A stretch of DNA of 64,000 bases, taken from assembly GCA_027459645.1 (NCBI GenBank), contig DAIDHQ010000002.1, positions 1-64,000 on the forward strand. Direction: 5' to 3'. Below, piece after piece: positions 1 through 8,229 of this stretch. The position numbers and the translations under genes are program-made. The DNA comes from Vulcanimicrobiota bacterium. Its GTDB lineage: Bacteria > Vulcanimicrobiota > Vulcanimicrobiia > Vulcanimicrobiales > Vulcanimicrobiaceae. Positions within the stretch are counted from its first letter, which is position 1; each line of letters opens with the position of its first letter. The notes below the pieces were generated by a model, which was given only the letters and a program-made list of their open reading frames with translations, made no database searches and had not been told where the DNA came from.

Positions 1-112
1 ATTGCAACGCCGATATATGCAACTCGAAGGACTCAACGCGATCAGCGACAATCAGGCCACGAGGCTGTCAGCGGTGATCACCGACTGATCGCCCACTTCG
101 CCGAGCCGCGGC

Positions 113-910
113 TCATACACCACGCGCTGGGACACGATCCACTAAGGCGCGTGCGTTCGAACGGTACAACACCAGGACGTACAAAGCGTGTGCGCCACCG
201 ACGAGCAGGGTGAGAGGGTCGGCATAGAGCGCTAGCGCCATTGTCGCGGCGTACCATAGCCACGTCGAGCTTCGTTCCGAGCGTAGGGCTCGTAGAAGAA
301 ATGCCGATGCGGCAATTAGCAGAAACGTCCAAAGAGCGTATTCGCGCGCCTGCGCACCGTAGTTAATAAAGAACGGCGAGACCGCCATTAACGCAGCAGC
401 CGCCCCCGATATATAATGGCTCCTCGTCAGTTCGAAGCAGAACCAGTAGAGCGCAGCAATCGCGGCGAGACTCGCCAAAAGCGACGGCAGGCGCAGTGCA
501 ACAATTGAACTTCCTGCCATCCCGGCCCACCAGCGGTCGATGACGAAGAACAGCGGCGCGCTCTGCGGTTCTTCGGCGGCTAAGCCGGCCACCGTTGCAG
601 TCGCACCCAAGCCAGGATTAACCCTCTGGAAAGCCCGAACCTGATTGACTGAGTATATTCCGCCATCGAATAATCGATTGAAACTTGCAAACGTGCGGCC
701 CGAAACGCGCAACGCGGTCATGCTCTCGTCGGCCCGAAATTGGCGACGCTCGATGTGTTCGATACGATAGAGAAGACCAAATATCAGAGCCACCACTACG
801 GCAATCGCAAAGCAGGCGGGAATCACCCTGTCAAGGGACACCTCCGGCTTATGATCCATCTTTAAATCATGCGCCAAGCGTCCTAGGCCAAAGAGAGCCC
901 CTTGGCGCAT
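113..910 (-). CDS. GT39-like membrane glycosyltransferase, C-terminally truncated
   Basis: The product resembles the N-terminal half of the dolichyl-phosphate-mannose (GT39/PMT_2, ArnT-like) integral membrane glycosyltransferases, which move sugars from polyprenyl-phosphate donors on the periplasmic side. Visible features are a first membrane helix near residues 30-48, an early loop acid in the FRADESMTAL stretch (typical of the catalytic Asp/Glu loop), a PLFFVIDRWW loop, and several further helices. The family usually has 450-600 residues; this frame stops after 265, before the last helices and the periplasmic domain. The start may be the ATG at 910 or the internal ATG at 859. It is probably a remnant or a frameshifted gene; the first 112 bases show no convincing continuation. 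Confidence 0.6.
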   Translation of the reverse strand: MRQGALFGLGRLAHDLKMDHKPEVSLDRVIPACFAIAVVVALIFGLLYRIEHIERRQFRADESMTALRVSGRTFASFNRLFDGGIYSVNQVRAFQRVNPGLGATATVAGLAAEEPQSAPLFFVIDRWWAGMAGSSIVALRLPSLLASLAAIAALYWFCFELTRSHYISGAAAALMAVSPFFINYGAQAREYALWTFLLIAASAFLLRALRSERSSTWLWYAATMALALYADPLTLLVGGAHALYVLVLYRSNARALVDRVPARGV

Positions 911-1033
911 TGAGCAGGGGCAAATGTCCTACCTCACCGGGACACTCGGGGTTTAGGACGCGGGACGCGCTGCAGCTGAAGCTTCCGCCGACTCGTTCGT
1001 TCGACGCTCGGCCATGCGTTCGGCGTCATGTTT

Positions 1034-1618
1034 TCAATGTAGCGTTCTTTCCTCGCGAAGCATCGTCAGAATCATCTGCATGCGGCGCGCTCGCGTTTCC
1101 GGTTTCTTGGCGGTCTGCAGTCGCCACGCAATCGCATATATGTTGGCTCGATTGAGCGTCTTGAAGAACGCATACGCGCGCCTATCGGCTTTGAGCTATC
1201 TCAGGAAATCTTCCGGCACTTCCATCGTGCTCGGGCCGTCATAGGCATTCTCCCAGCGGCCGTCCTTTTGCGCGGCCTCAACCTCGGCTAAGCCAGCAGC
1301 GGTCATGCGCTTTTCTTCGATGAGCCGCGCGACATGGTCGCGATTCCGTTTCGACCACACGCTCTTGGGCCGGCGCGGCGTGAACTTTTGCAGCCAAGAC
1401 GTTGCGTCGTACGCTTCTTTCTGTCCGTCGATCCAGCCGAAGCACAACGCTTCATCTAACGCCTCGGCGTAGCTGACCGTTTTGATGCCGTAGCCCTTCT
1501 TGAAGATGCGGATCCAAACGCCGCTTGAGGCGGCGTGATGCTTCGTAAGCCACGTTCGCCACTCTTGCGCAGTCTCGAATGTCTTTGTCGGCAGCTTGCT
1601 AGTCGTGCGGTCGCTCAT
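1034..1618 (-). pseudogene. YdeI/OmdA-family protein interrupted by an in-frame TAG
   Basis: The first 140 codons encode a YdeI/OmpD-associated (OmdA, bacteriocin-protection-like) protein with the typical WRTWLTKHHAASSGVW and LCFGWIDGQ segments. Codon 141 (1196-1198) is TAG. The same frame then continues for 53 sense codons with the family's normal C-terminal segment, including RAYAFFKTLNRANIY and WRLQTAKKPETRARR, and ends at a TGA at 1034. Full length across the TAG would be 194 codons, the usual family size. A point nonsense mutation, a sequencing error or stop readthrough could each explain this. It is divergent from the gene at 1750. Confidence 0.8.
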
Positions 1619-1749
1619 GCGGGGAATTTCGCGGCGGCGCGTGAGAAACCCAACGACGGCTCAGGCGGGAGTCGCGGCTGCGTGAGCGGTGCTACACGTG
1701 GGAAGGAATCTCGATAGCACACAACCCCATCACGAGCGAGGGCGAGAGC

Positions 1750-2184
1750 ATGCGAGCCACCTGGAAGCCACACGAAAAACACGGTCGCCTGACGATGAAA
1801 AGCGACCTCCCCGATAGCGTCTTTGCGTTTCCGAAAAAGCGGAAAGAGCCGCTGACCGATGCGAAGCACGTCCGCAACGCGATCGCGCGCCTCGACCAAG
1901 TTACCGATGCGACCGATGACGAGCGCGAGCTGGCGTTCGCGAACATCAAAAAGGCGGCAAAGCACTACGACGTCGATCTCAGCGAGACGTCGTGGAAGGA
2001 CGTAGGCGCTCACCCGCAAGCGCACCGTAAGGCGAACGCCGCCAAGGGTGCGAGTACGCGAAAGCGTACCGGCGTGGCTAAAACCGCGGCACGCAAGGCG
2101 GCGGCTACGAAGAAGCGAACGGGTGTTGCCAAGAAGGCCGCTAAAAAGGCGGCAGCCACTCGAAAGCGCCGAAAGAAAGCGTAG
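1750..2184 (+). CDS. Small protein with a histone H1-like Lys/Ala-rich tail
   Basis: Residues 16-75 resemble small DUF6582-like proteins (segment DAKHVRNAIARLDQV followed by a DDERELAFANIKKAAKHY helix). From about residue 95 the chain becomes a Lys/Ala/Arg-rich tail with two near-copies of KRTGVAK-x-AA-x-KAAAT, similar to the C-terminal tails of histone H1 and bacterial AlgP/Hc-type DNA-binding proteins. Such tails usually bind nucleic acid, so a nucleoid role is possible but inferred. The ATG at 1795 (MKSDLPDSV) is an alternative start that fits the conserved domain better. It lies just upstream of an OmdA-domain gene on the same strand (gap of 5 bases), so the two are probably co-transcribed. 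Confidence 0.7.
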   Translation: MRATWKPHEKHGRLTMKSDLPDSVFAFPKKRKEPLTDAKHVRNAIARLDQVTDATDDERELAFANIKKAAKHYDVDLSETSWKDVGAHPQAHRKANAAKGASTRKRTGVAKTAARKAAATKKRTGVAKKAAKKAAATRKRRKKA

Positions 2185-2189
2185 GTGCG

Positions 2190-2438
2190 ATGCCCGTAAA
2201 GGAACGCGCAGGCCCCGTTCACACATTGCCGGCCGACTTGCGAAAAGCGATCGCCGCGGATGCGACCGTATCCGAGATTTGGCCGACGCTCACGCCTCTT
2301 GCGCGCAACGAATGGATCTGCTGGGTTACGTCGGCTAAGAAAGATGACACGCGCGCGAAGCGCATCGTCGTCGGCCTCGATAAAATGCGCAAGGGCATGC
2401 GCCGTCCGTGCTGCTGGCCGGGGTGTCCACACCGATAA
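2190..2438 (+). CDS. Short OmdA-domain (YdeI C-terminal type) protein
   Basis: This 82-residue protein corresponds to the OmdA/bacteriocin-protection domain alone. It has the family pattern LPADLRKAI, then LTPLARNEWICWV and a basic helix with AKKDDTRAKR. The C-terminus RRPCCWPGCPHR carries three cysteines and a histidine that could bind metal. The function of this domain is not established; in larger YdeI proteins it is linked to resistance phenotypes. It starts 5 bases after the H1-like gene and is probably translated with it. It is not the missing tail of the broken YdeI gene at 1034-1618, which lies on the other strand and keeps its own tail. Confidence 0.75.
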   Translation: MPVKERAGPVHTLPADLRKAIAADATVSEIWPTLTPLARNEWICWVTSAKKDDTRAKRIVVGLDKMRKGMRRPCCWPGCPHR

Positions 2439-2498
2439 GCGCTTGCCCGCTTGATCGGCCTATGAGGCAATTGCAGCTCGTCCGCCGAAGCGCTTTGG

Positions 2499-3776
2499 AT
2501 GAGTATTTCGGCCGACCGTACCGCGACGGCCGCCCCGGACAACGTCTGGGAGATGGCTCAGCGGCAGCTCGATGAAATCGCGCGCCTCATCGGATTGAAC
2601 GACGCGATCCACGCCTATATTCGCGTTCCCAAGCGGGTTCTCGAAGTCTCGATTCCCGTGAAGATGGATGATGGGCGTTTACGCATGTACACCGGCTATC
2701 GTGTACAGCACAATATGTCACGCGGCCCCAGCAAAGGCGGGATTCGTTTCCATCCCGACGTGACGCTCGACGAAGTCAAGGCGCTCGCGATGTGGATGAC
2801 CTGGAAGTGCGCGCTCGTCAATATCCCGTTCGGCGGCGCGAAAGGCGGCGTCATCTGCGATCCGAAAGTGATGTCGCTGCAAGAACTCGAACATCTCACC
2901 CGCCGTTTTACGAGCGAGATTTCGATCATCATCGGCCCCGAAAAAGATATTCCCGCCCCCGACGTCTATACGACGCCGCAGATCATGGCGTGGATCATGG
3001 ACACGTTTTCGATGCAACACGGCTATTCGATTCCGGGAGTCGTCACCGGCAAACCCATCGCCATCGGCGGCTCGCTCGGGCGGGATAAGGCGACCGCGCG
3101 CGGCTGCCTCTTCGTCGTCGACGAAGCGTTAAAAGTACTCGATCGTAAAATCGAAGGAACGCGCGTGGCGATTCAAGGTTTCGGCAACGCCGGCATGCAC
3201 GCAGCCGAACTGATGAGCAAACGCGGCTATCGCATCGTTGCGGTTTCGGACTCGCGCGGCGGCGTTGCGAATCCGAAGGGTCTCGACATCACCGGACTCA
3301 TCGCGCACAAGGAAGAAACCGGGTCCGTCGCCGGCTTTTCCGGGGCAGATCGCATCACCAATGCGGAGCTTCTCACCTGCGATTGCGACGTGCTCGTGCC
3401 GGCCGCGCTCGAAAAGGTCATTACGCGCGACAATGCGCCATCGATTCAAGCGACGATCGTTGCCGAGGCTGCAAACGGTCCGACGGTGCCGGAGGCCGAC
3501 GAGATTCTCTTCGACCGCGGCATCATGGTTCTGCCGGACATTCTCGCCAATGCCGGCGGCGTTGCGGTTTCGTATTTCGAATGGGTCCAAGACCTGCAAG
3601 AATCGTTCTGGGATGAAGACGAAATCAACGAACGCCTCAGGCGAAAGATGGTAAAAGCGTTCGCCGAAACGCACGAACAGGCGCGCCGCAGGAAGGTCGA
3701 CATGCGCAAAGGCGCCTACGCGGTCGCCGTGGACCGCGTGGCCGAGGCAACCAAACTTCGCGGGCTCTACCCGTAA
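2499..3776 (+). CDS. gdhA: Glutamate dehydrogenase (Glu/Leu/Phe/Val family)
   Basis: The enzyme reversibly deaminates L-glutamate to 2-oxoglutarate and ammonia with NAD(P), linking nitrogen and carbon metabolism in the cytoplasm. The 425-residue length is normal. The N-terminal substrate domain shows RGPSKGGIRFHP (Lys79), TWKCALVNIPFGGAKGGV (Lys103 and the catalytic-type Lys115), and the C-terminal Rossmann domain shows VAIQGFGNAGMHAA. The late signature LPDILANAGGVAVSYFEWVQ is clear. Leu/Phe dehydrogenase is an alternative within the family, but the length and motifs fit GDH best. The ATG at 2499 lacks a strong Shine-Dalgarno; an internal ATG near 2553 is possible. Confidence 0.93.
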   Translation: MSISADRTATAAPDNVWEMAQRQLDEIARLIGLNDAIHAYIRVPKRVLEVSIPVKMDDGRLRMYTGYRVQHNMSRGPSKGGIRFHPDVTLDEVKALAMWMTWKCALVNIPFGGAKGGVICDPKVMSLQELEHLTRRFTSEISIIIGPEKDIPAPDVYTTPQIMAWIMDTFSMQHGYSIPGVVTGKPIAIGGSLGRDKATARGCLFVVDEALKVLDRKIEGTRVAIQGFGNAGMHAAELMSKRGYRIVAVSDSRGGVANPKGLDITGLIAHKEETGSVAGFSGADRITNAELLTCDCDVLVPAALEKVITRDNAPSIQATIVAEAANGPTVPEADEILFDRGIMVLPDILANAGGVAVSYFEWVQDLQESFWDEDEINERLRRKMVKAFAETHEQARRRKVDMRKGAYAVAVDRVAEATKLRGLYP

Positions 3777-3810
3777 AGGCGCGCGCGGCGGCTTGTCAAA
3801 GTCCGTTGCT

Positions 3811-4779
3811 ATGATTCGTCGCTTTTGCACCCTTGCGACCGTGAGTTCCATGCTTGCGGTCGCCGCTTTTGCCTGTGGTCCCGTGGGCGCAGCACCCACG
3901 ACGTTTGCTCCGGCACTGCGCGCCGTGCTCGCCGGATTCGGTGCCGACACTGCAAAGGATCGCGCGGCGATCGACGCCTACATTGCAGCACACCCGAAGG
4001 ACGGGGACGGCTATGCGGTGCGCTGCGGCTTGATTTTCGAGTTTCAATCGAACGATCCGGACGCCCGGAAAGCCGGTGCCGCAGACTGCGGAAAAGCGCT
4101 GCAACTGGCTCCCGACAGCAGCTTCGTCCACGTCACGATCGCCAACGTGCTTTACGACGCCGGGAACGTCAAGGGCTCGCTGCAAGAGTATTCGAGGGCG
4201 ATTGCGCTCGGGGAAACGCGCTTCGGCGTCTTTTGGAAGCGTTGCGATGCAGAACGGCGCACCGGCGATTTCGTAGCCGCGAAGGCCGATTGCGATCGCC
4301 AGATCGAATTGACGCCCGGCAGCTATCCGGCGCTTTATTCACGCGGCGTGCTCGAGGACGCACAGAAAAACTACGAGTCCGCGCTCGTGGATTTCGACAC
4401 AGCCCTTGCGATGGAGCCAAAGAACATCGACGCTCTTTATTGGCGTGGAATTGCTTTTGAGGGACTGCAGCGCTACCAAGAGGCGGAAGCGGATTATTCC
4501 CAGGCGCTCAAGCTGGGCGATCAATCCGCCGACACGCGTTACCACCGTGGCAACGTCTATATGGCGCTCAAGCGTTACCAAGACGCCGCGAACGATTATG
4601 CTACGGCCATGCTCCAATACACGGTCATGCATCTTACCGACCGAGCCAAGGCGATGCGCGACCTCGTTATAAAAGCGGCAAGCCTCGAAAAAAGCGCCTC
4701 GCCTAGTCCGACGCCCTCACCGGCGCCGCACCCGTCGGTTAGCCGGCTCCCCTACCGCGTCCTGGAGTACGCGAGGTAG
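3811..4779 (+). CDS. Exported tetratricopeptide-repeat protein
   Basis: After a basic N-terminus (MIRRF) comes a hydrophobic Sec signal ending near an AxA-type site, so the protein is probably periplasmic. At least five TPR units follow; clear ones read YPALYSRGVLEDAQKNYE, IDALYWRGIAFEGLQRY and TRYHRGNVYMALKRY. TPR solenoids bind protein partners; no enzyme domain is seen. The tail is rich in Ser/Pro/Thr (repeated SPTPSPAP). The ATG at 3811 is preferred; a TTG at 3793 would add six residues. It overlaps the convergent oxidoreductase gene by 28 bases at the 3' end. Confidence 0.8.
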   Translation: MIRRFCTLATVSSMLAVAAFACGPVGAAPTTFAPALRAVLAGFGADTAKDRAAIDAYIAAHPKDGDGYAVRCGLIFEFQSNDPDARKAGAADCGKALQLAPDSSFVHVTIANVLYDAGNVKGSLQEYSRAIALGETRFGVFWKRCDAERRTGDFVAAKADCDRQIELTPGSYPALYSRGVLEDAQKNYESALVDFDTALAMEPKNIDALYWRGIAFEGLQRYQEAEADYSQALKLGDQSADTRYHRGNVYMALKRYQDAANDYATAMLQYTVMHLTDRAKAMRDLVIKAASLEKSASPSPTPSPAPHPSVSRLPYRVLEYAR

Positions 4780-5435
4780 GCGGCTCCCGCGCCGAGTCCC
4801 ACCGCGCCCAGGACGCCGATGGTTGCGATCCGGCGCACAATCGCGGCGTGCCGGGAACCGCGCATTCCGTCGCGTTGCGCCAAGCGCTCGATCTCGGCAA
4901 ACCATTTACCCCGCGCGCGCTCGGGCGCTGCTTCGACCGATCCGATGAGCGTTGCCTCTGTCGGCCCGATGCCGGTCATCGCGAGCATGCGCCGCAGCAA
5001 TCCGATCATATGCGCGCCGAACATCACGCGGTAGACGAACGAGGGCATGCCCATCGTAACGATGAGACGCGCGGAGCGTCCTTTCAACAGCGGCTTTCGA
5101 AAGCGCGAAGCTTCCGCGAGCACAAAATTGGGCCGCAGCGTCTGTTCGAGAAACGCTTTCAGGCGCGCCGGCACGTCCGAAAGCCACATCGGAAAAACGA
5201 TGACGATGTGATCCGCCCACAGTATGGCCTCTTGCGCGGCACGAATCGCGGGCGGCGGAGTGCTTTTCTGGAAGTCTTCGCTGTTGCGGATGAACGGAAA
5301 ATCGAGTTCGCCGACGATGATCCGTCGAACCTCGCTTCCGGCGGCTACGGCTGCATCCGCATACGTGCTGGCCAGAGCCCAGCACAATCGCTCGCTCGAC
5401 GGATCGGGATGGCCCTCGATGATCGTCATTTTCAT
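4752..5435 (-). CDS. NAD(P)H dehydrogenase (quinone)-type flavodoxin-fold protein with C-terminal membrane helix
   Basis: The first ~190 residues match the flavodoxin-like KefF/MdaB/NQO family, which reduces quinones or xenobiotics by two electrons using FMN or FAD and NAD(P)H. The N-terminal strand plus phosphate-binding loop (IIEGHPDPSSER) and the IVFPMWLSDVPARLKAF segment are characteristic. Unusually, residues ~200-222 form a hydrophobic helix (IATIGVLGAVGLGAGAAYLAY), suggesting anchoring of the enzyme to the membrane where quinones are. The start is the ATG at 5435, with a second ATG at 5429. It converges with the TPR gene. Confidence 0.85.
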   Translation of the reverse strand: MKMTIIEGHPDPSSERLCWALASTYADAAVAAGSEVRRIIVGELDFPFIRNSEDFQKSTPPPAIRAAQEAILWADHIVIVFPMWLSDVPARLKAFLEQTLRPNFVLAEASRFRKPLLKGRSARLIVTMGMPSFVYRVMFGAHMIGLLRRMLAMTGIGPTEATLIGSVEAAPERARGKWFAEIERLAQRDGMRGSRHAAIVRRIATIGVLGAVGLGAGAAYLAYSRTR

Positions 5436-5534
5436 GGTATGAGCCTACGCCACCCGCGAGAAACGCCGAAGAATGGGCCACGCAGTTCGTTGGCCTAAAA
5501 AATGCAAACCGCAGGGTGACGCGAAGAATCCGCG

Positions 5535-6047
5535 ATGCGTCCACCCACCGAATTTGCGACCGAACGTCTTCGCGCACGCCATATGGTGGAATCCGATCTC
5601 GATTACATGGTAACGATCGACGCGGACCCCGTCATGCAGGCGACCCTGACCGGCCGCATCTCGAGCCGCGCGGAATCCGACGCGCGCCTGGCGCGGTGGA
5701 TCGACGAAAGCAAGCGCACGGGTCTTGGTTTTTGGCTCTTTCACAACGTCGACGGAGTGGCCGTCGGGCACGGCGGCCTCTTCGACTCGCCGCGCGACCC
5801 GGGCTGTATCGAGCTCGGATACGCCGTGTTGCCCTCATTTTGGGGGCGTGGGTACGCAACGGAAATGGCGATCGCGTTGCGCGACCTCGCCCGCAGCTTG
5901 AAACTCACAGGCGTCGTGGCGCTCACGCGCACGACGAACGCCCCGTCGCGCCGCGTGCTCGAAAAGGCCGGCTTCATCTACGATCGTGACGTATTCGCGA
6001 ACGACATCCTCTTCGCACGATATGTCGACATCGGCGCGGCTACTTAA
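5535..6047 (+). CDS. GNAT-family N-acetyltransferase (RimJ/RimL-like)
   Basis: This 170-residue protein has the RimJ/RimL-type GNAT layout: an N-terminal LRARHMVESDL strand-helix, a central beta strand ending ELGYAVLPSFWGRGYATEM that includes the acetyl-CoA pyrophosphate loop (GRGYAT), and a late SRRVLEKAGF segment. Such enzymes transfer acetyl from acetyl-CoA to N-termini or small amines; the substrate cannot be told. It ends 8 bases into the 3' end of the convergent cyclase gene. Confidence 0.88.
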   Translation: MRPPTEFATERLRARHMVESDLDYMVTIDADPVMQATLTGRISSRAESDARLARWIDESKRTGLGFWLFHNVDGVAVGHGGLFDSPRDPGCIELGYAVLPSFWGRGYATEMAIALRDLARSLKLTGVVALTRTTNAPSRRVLEKAGFIYDRDVFANDILFARYVDIGAAT

Positions 6048-7449
6048 TCTCGATCCGCTCCGCGCCGTCCCACTCGATGCCCGGCGTCGTCAAGGACTCT
6101 TTCACGGCCAACATGCAGCGGTCGCGATAATGCGCCGCAACGCGGTCCAGCGGGTTCATTTCGGCAACGCGCAAGAAACTGCGTTGCGCACTGAGCAGGC
6201 GTCCGGCTCGATACTCGTCGACGGCCTTTGCGAAGACGCTCAAGCTTTGCTGCTTTAGCTGCCGCTGCTCGATCGAATCGTTGTCAAAGCACTCGTAAAT
6301 CTCGACGCTCCGGGTTTTACCTTTGGCCTTTACCGCGCCCAAATGGCGCAGGTGGAAGCCATGGTCGCCAGGGAGGCTGTCGACGATCGGCTTGCTGACG
6401 AGCAACGACACGCCGAAGAATTTGGTCATCCCTTCGATACGTGAGGCTACGTTCACGGCGTCGGCAATGACCGTCGTTTGCATCCGCTCTTCTTCTCCGA
6501 TCGTGCCGAGGATCAACTCGCCGTAATGCAGACCGATGCCGACATGAACGGGAACGTAGCCGGCCGCCTTACGGCCTTGATTGTAGCCGACCAACGCGCG
6601 CTGAAACTCGACCGCCGCTTTGAGCGCATCCTGCGGTTCGCGCGGGAACAACGCCATGATGGCATCGCCGATGTATTTGTCGATGAAACCGTGATTCGTG
6701 CGGATGATCGGCGTAGCGTGTTTCAGATAGGAATTCAAAAACGAAAAATTGTCTTGGGGCGTCATGCCTTCCGAAAGGCTCGTGAAATCTCGAATGTCGC
6801 TAAAGAACACCGCCATCTTGCTCGCGACGTGATCGCCAAGCCGCACGTCGGCGATCGTTTGCCGGCCCAAGTGATGCAAAAACTCTTTGGGTACGAATTT
6901 ACTTGAGGCGTTGGAGTAGAGTTCGATCACCGCCGTCTCTTTAGCGTCGGGTTTTGCCGTTCTCAGGCGAATCGTGAACTCGCGCAGCTGCTTTCGGTGC
7001 AGGCAGAGTTCGATGCGTCGCGTGACGATCAGGGCGTTGTCGGGGTCGAACGGCGTAACGATATAGTCTTCCGCCCCGCGCTGCAAGCACGCCTGAATGC
7101 GCTCCACGCCGTTTGCGGGGGCAGTGACAATGACCGGAACGCGGCTCGACTTGCCGCTCCGCGGCTGCGCCGCTTTTAGCAATGCAAACACGTCGTTGCT
7201 CGGTAGTGTAAGATCGAGCAGCAAGAGGTCGGTATCGCGCGATGCAACCAGATCGAGCGCTTCGGCCGGCGACGCCGTTCGCACATCCGCATACCCGGCG
7301 CCACGGAGTAAAGTCTCGAGCGTGCGTACATCGGCATCGCTTCCACCTACGCGAAGGATGCGCGCTGATTCCACCTCCCTTGCTTGGCCCGCTGCCGGCG
7401 TTTCCCCCGGCGCCTTTACCATTGCTTTACAGACGGGTACAGGGTGCAT
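6040..7449 (-). CDS. Receiver-like domain fused to class III adenylate/guanylate cyclase
   Basis: Residues ~30-145 form a response-regulator receiver fold with Asp79 at the phosphoacceptor place (LLLLDLTLP). The usual acidic pair is replaced by Gly-Gly (ILRVGGSD) and the conserved Lys by Thr132 (VTPFD), so phosphorylation may be weak or absent. Residues ~210-390 are a class III cyclase: metal-binding Asp218 in FFSDIRDFT and Asp262 in KYIGDAIMALF, and the catalytic Asn/Arg pair in VNVASRIEG. A helical TPR-like tail follows. It probably makes cAMP (or cGMP) in the cytoplasm. The frame is open further upstream, but it would cross the divergent gene; the ATG at 7449 or 7422 is likely. Confidence 0.87.
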   Translation of the reverse strand: MHPVPVCKAMVKAPGETPAAGQAREVESARILRVGGSDADVRTLETLLRGAGYADVRTASPAEALDLVASRDTDLLLLDLTLPSNDVFALLKAAQPRSGKSSRVPVIVTAPANGVERIQACLQRGAEDYIVTPFDPDNALIVTRRIELCLHRKQLREFTIRLRTAKPDAKETAVIELYSNASSKFVPKEFLHHLGRQTIADVRLGDHVASKMAVFFSDIRDFTSLSEGMTPQDNFSFLNSYLKHATPIIRTNHGFIDKYIGDAIMALFPREPQDALKAAVEFQRALVGYNQGRKAAGYVPVHVGIGLHYGELILGTIGEEERMQTTVIADAVNVASRIEGMTKFFGVSLLVSKPIVDSLPGDHGFHLRHLGAVKAKGKTRSVEIYECFDNDSIEQRQLKQQSLSVFAKAVDEYRAGRLLSAQRSFLRVAEMNPLDRVAAHYRDRCMLAVKESLTTPGIEWDGAERIEIK

Positions 7450-7473
7450 GTGAAAGGAGAGCCACGAGGCACT

Positions 7474-8061
7474 ATGACGACACATAAGAATTTTGGACGC
7501 GATTTCGAAGCCGGCGTCTACTACGACCGGCCGTCGGCGGAGAACGCGGTCAACCGTCTTCAGGGCATGGGCTACCGGGAGAACGATATCAGCGTGATGT
7601 CCCGCGATCCCGAACGCGCCCGCGAGTTTGCCGAGGCAACCGGTACGAAAGCCGCCGAAGGGACGGTGACCGGCGGCGTCATCGGCGGAGCGCTCGGTGC
7701 CATTATCGCCGGGCTGACCGCCACCGGAAGCATCGCAGCCATTGCCGGAACCGGCGGAGCCGCGGCACCCCTCGTCGCAGGCCCGCTCGCGGCGGCGCTT
7801 GCTGGACTCGGCGGCGGCGGGCTCGTCGGCGGAATCATCGGCGCGCTCGTCGGGGCAGGTATTCCCGAAGACCGCGCACGTGAGTACGAAGAGGGACTCA
7901 ATCGCGGGGGATTGCTCATCGGCGTAAATCCGCGCGAGGAACATCGCGAGCAAGTCCGAGGGGTCTTCGACGAAACGCGACGCGCGCGCACCGAACGGGG
8001 AGACATCGGCACGTCGGGTACCACTGCGACCGAGCGTGGAACCGGCACGCCGACGATGTAG
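7474..8061 (+). CDS. General stress protein with glycine-zipper core (YflT-like)
   Basis: The N-terminus (FEAGVYYDRPSAENAVNRL followed by MGYRENDISVMSRD) matches the heat-induced stress protein YflT/general stress protein 17M type domain. Residues ~55-130 are a long Gly/Ala-rich region with GxxxG patterns (GGVIGGALGAIIAGL, GGGLVGGIIGALVGAG), which may insert in or associate with membranes. A second GIPEDRAREYEEGL / GLLIGVN segment and a polar tail with Thr/Gly follow. The ATG at 7474 has GAGG about seven bases upstream. It is divergent from the cyclase gene, and a TATAAT element and terminator follow it. Confidence 0.8.
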   Translation: MTTHKNFGRDFEAGVYYDRPSAENAVNRLQGMGYRENDISVMSRDPERAREFAEATGTKAAEGTVTGGVIGGALGAIIAGLTATGSIAAIAGTGGAAAPLVAGPLAAALAGLGGGGLVGGIIGALVGAGIPEDRAREYEEGLNRGGLLIGVNPREEHREQVRGVFDETRRARTERGDIGTSGTTATERGTGTPTM

Positions 8062-8075
8062 CGCAGAAGCACAGG

Positions 8076-8103
8076 TTTAAAACGCGGCCTGCGCCGGTAT
8101 AAT
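8076..8103 (+). promoter_or_regulatory. Candidate sigma70-type promoter
   Basis: TTTAAA at 8076-8081 and a perfect TATAAT at 8098-8103 are separated by 16 bases. The pair begins 15 bases after the stop of the stress protein. The only thing downstream on this strand before a strong terminator is about 75 bases without a normal gene, so the promoter would drive a small RNA. The -35 match is weak. Confidence 0.45.
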
Positions 8104-8109
8104 CAAAGC

Positions 8110-8187
8110 GTAAGAGAAATCTAGGATAAGTCCAATGGCGTAGCAAGATGAAACGGAGCCGGAATCACCGGCTCCGTTTCTTTTCTC
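8110..8187 (+). ncRNA. Candidate small RNA between a TATAAT box and a terminator
   Basis: If the TATAAT at 8098 is used, transcription would start near 8110 and end in the T-rich run after the hairpin at 8151-8179, giving about 78 bases. It contains AGGATAAG followed by ATG-GCG-TAG, which looks like a ribosome-binding site with a two-codon reading frame. No known RNA family is recognised. The assignment is purely positional. Confidence 0.3.
8151..8179. terminator. Strong bidirectional hairpin terminator
   Basis: A perfect 12-base inverted repeat (AAACGGAGCCGG / CCGGCTCCGTTT) with a 5-base loop is followed on the + strand by CTTTTCT. The leading AAA gives a TTT run for the other strand. It separates the stress-protein side from the gene ending at 8230 on the - strand. 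Confidence 0.85.
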
Positions 8188-8229
8188 CCTTACCGTGAAA
8201 GGCGCCGGACGACGTGCGCGACTCGAACG

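Noticed and set aside
1-112. Continuation of the GT39-like gene
   Set aside because: The three - strand frames stop soon and none shows a membrane helix, so no further part of the gene can be supported.
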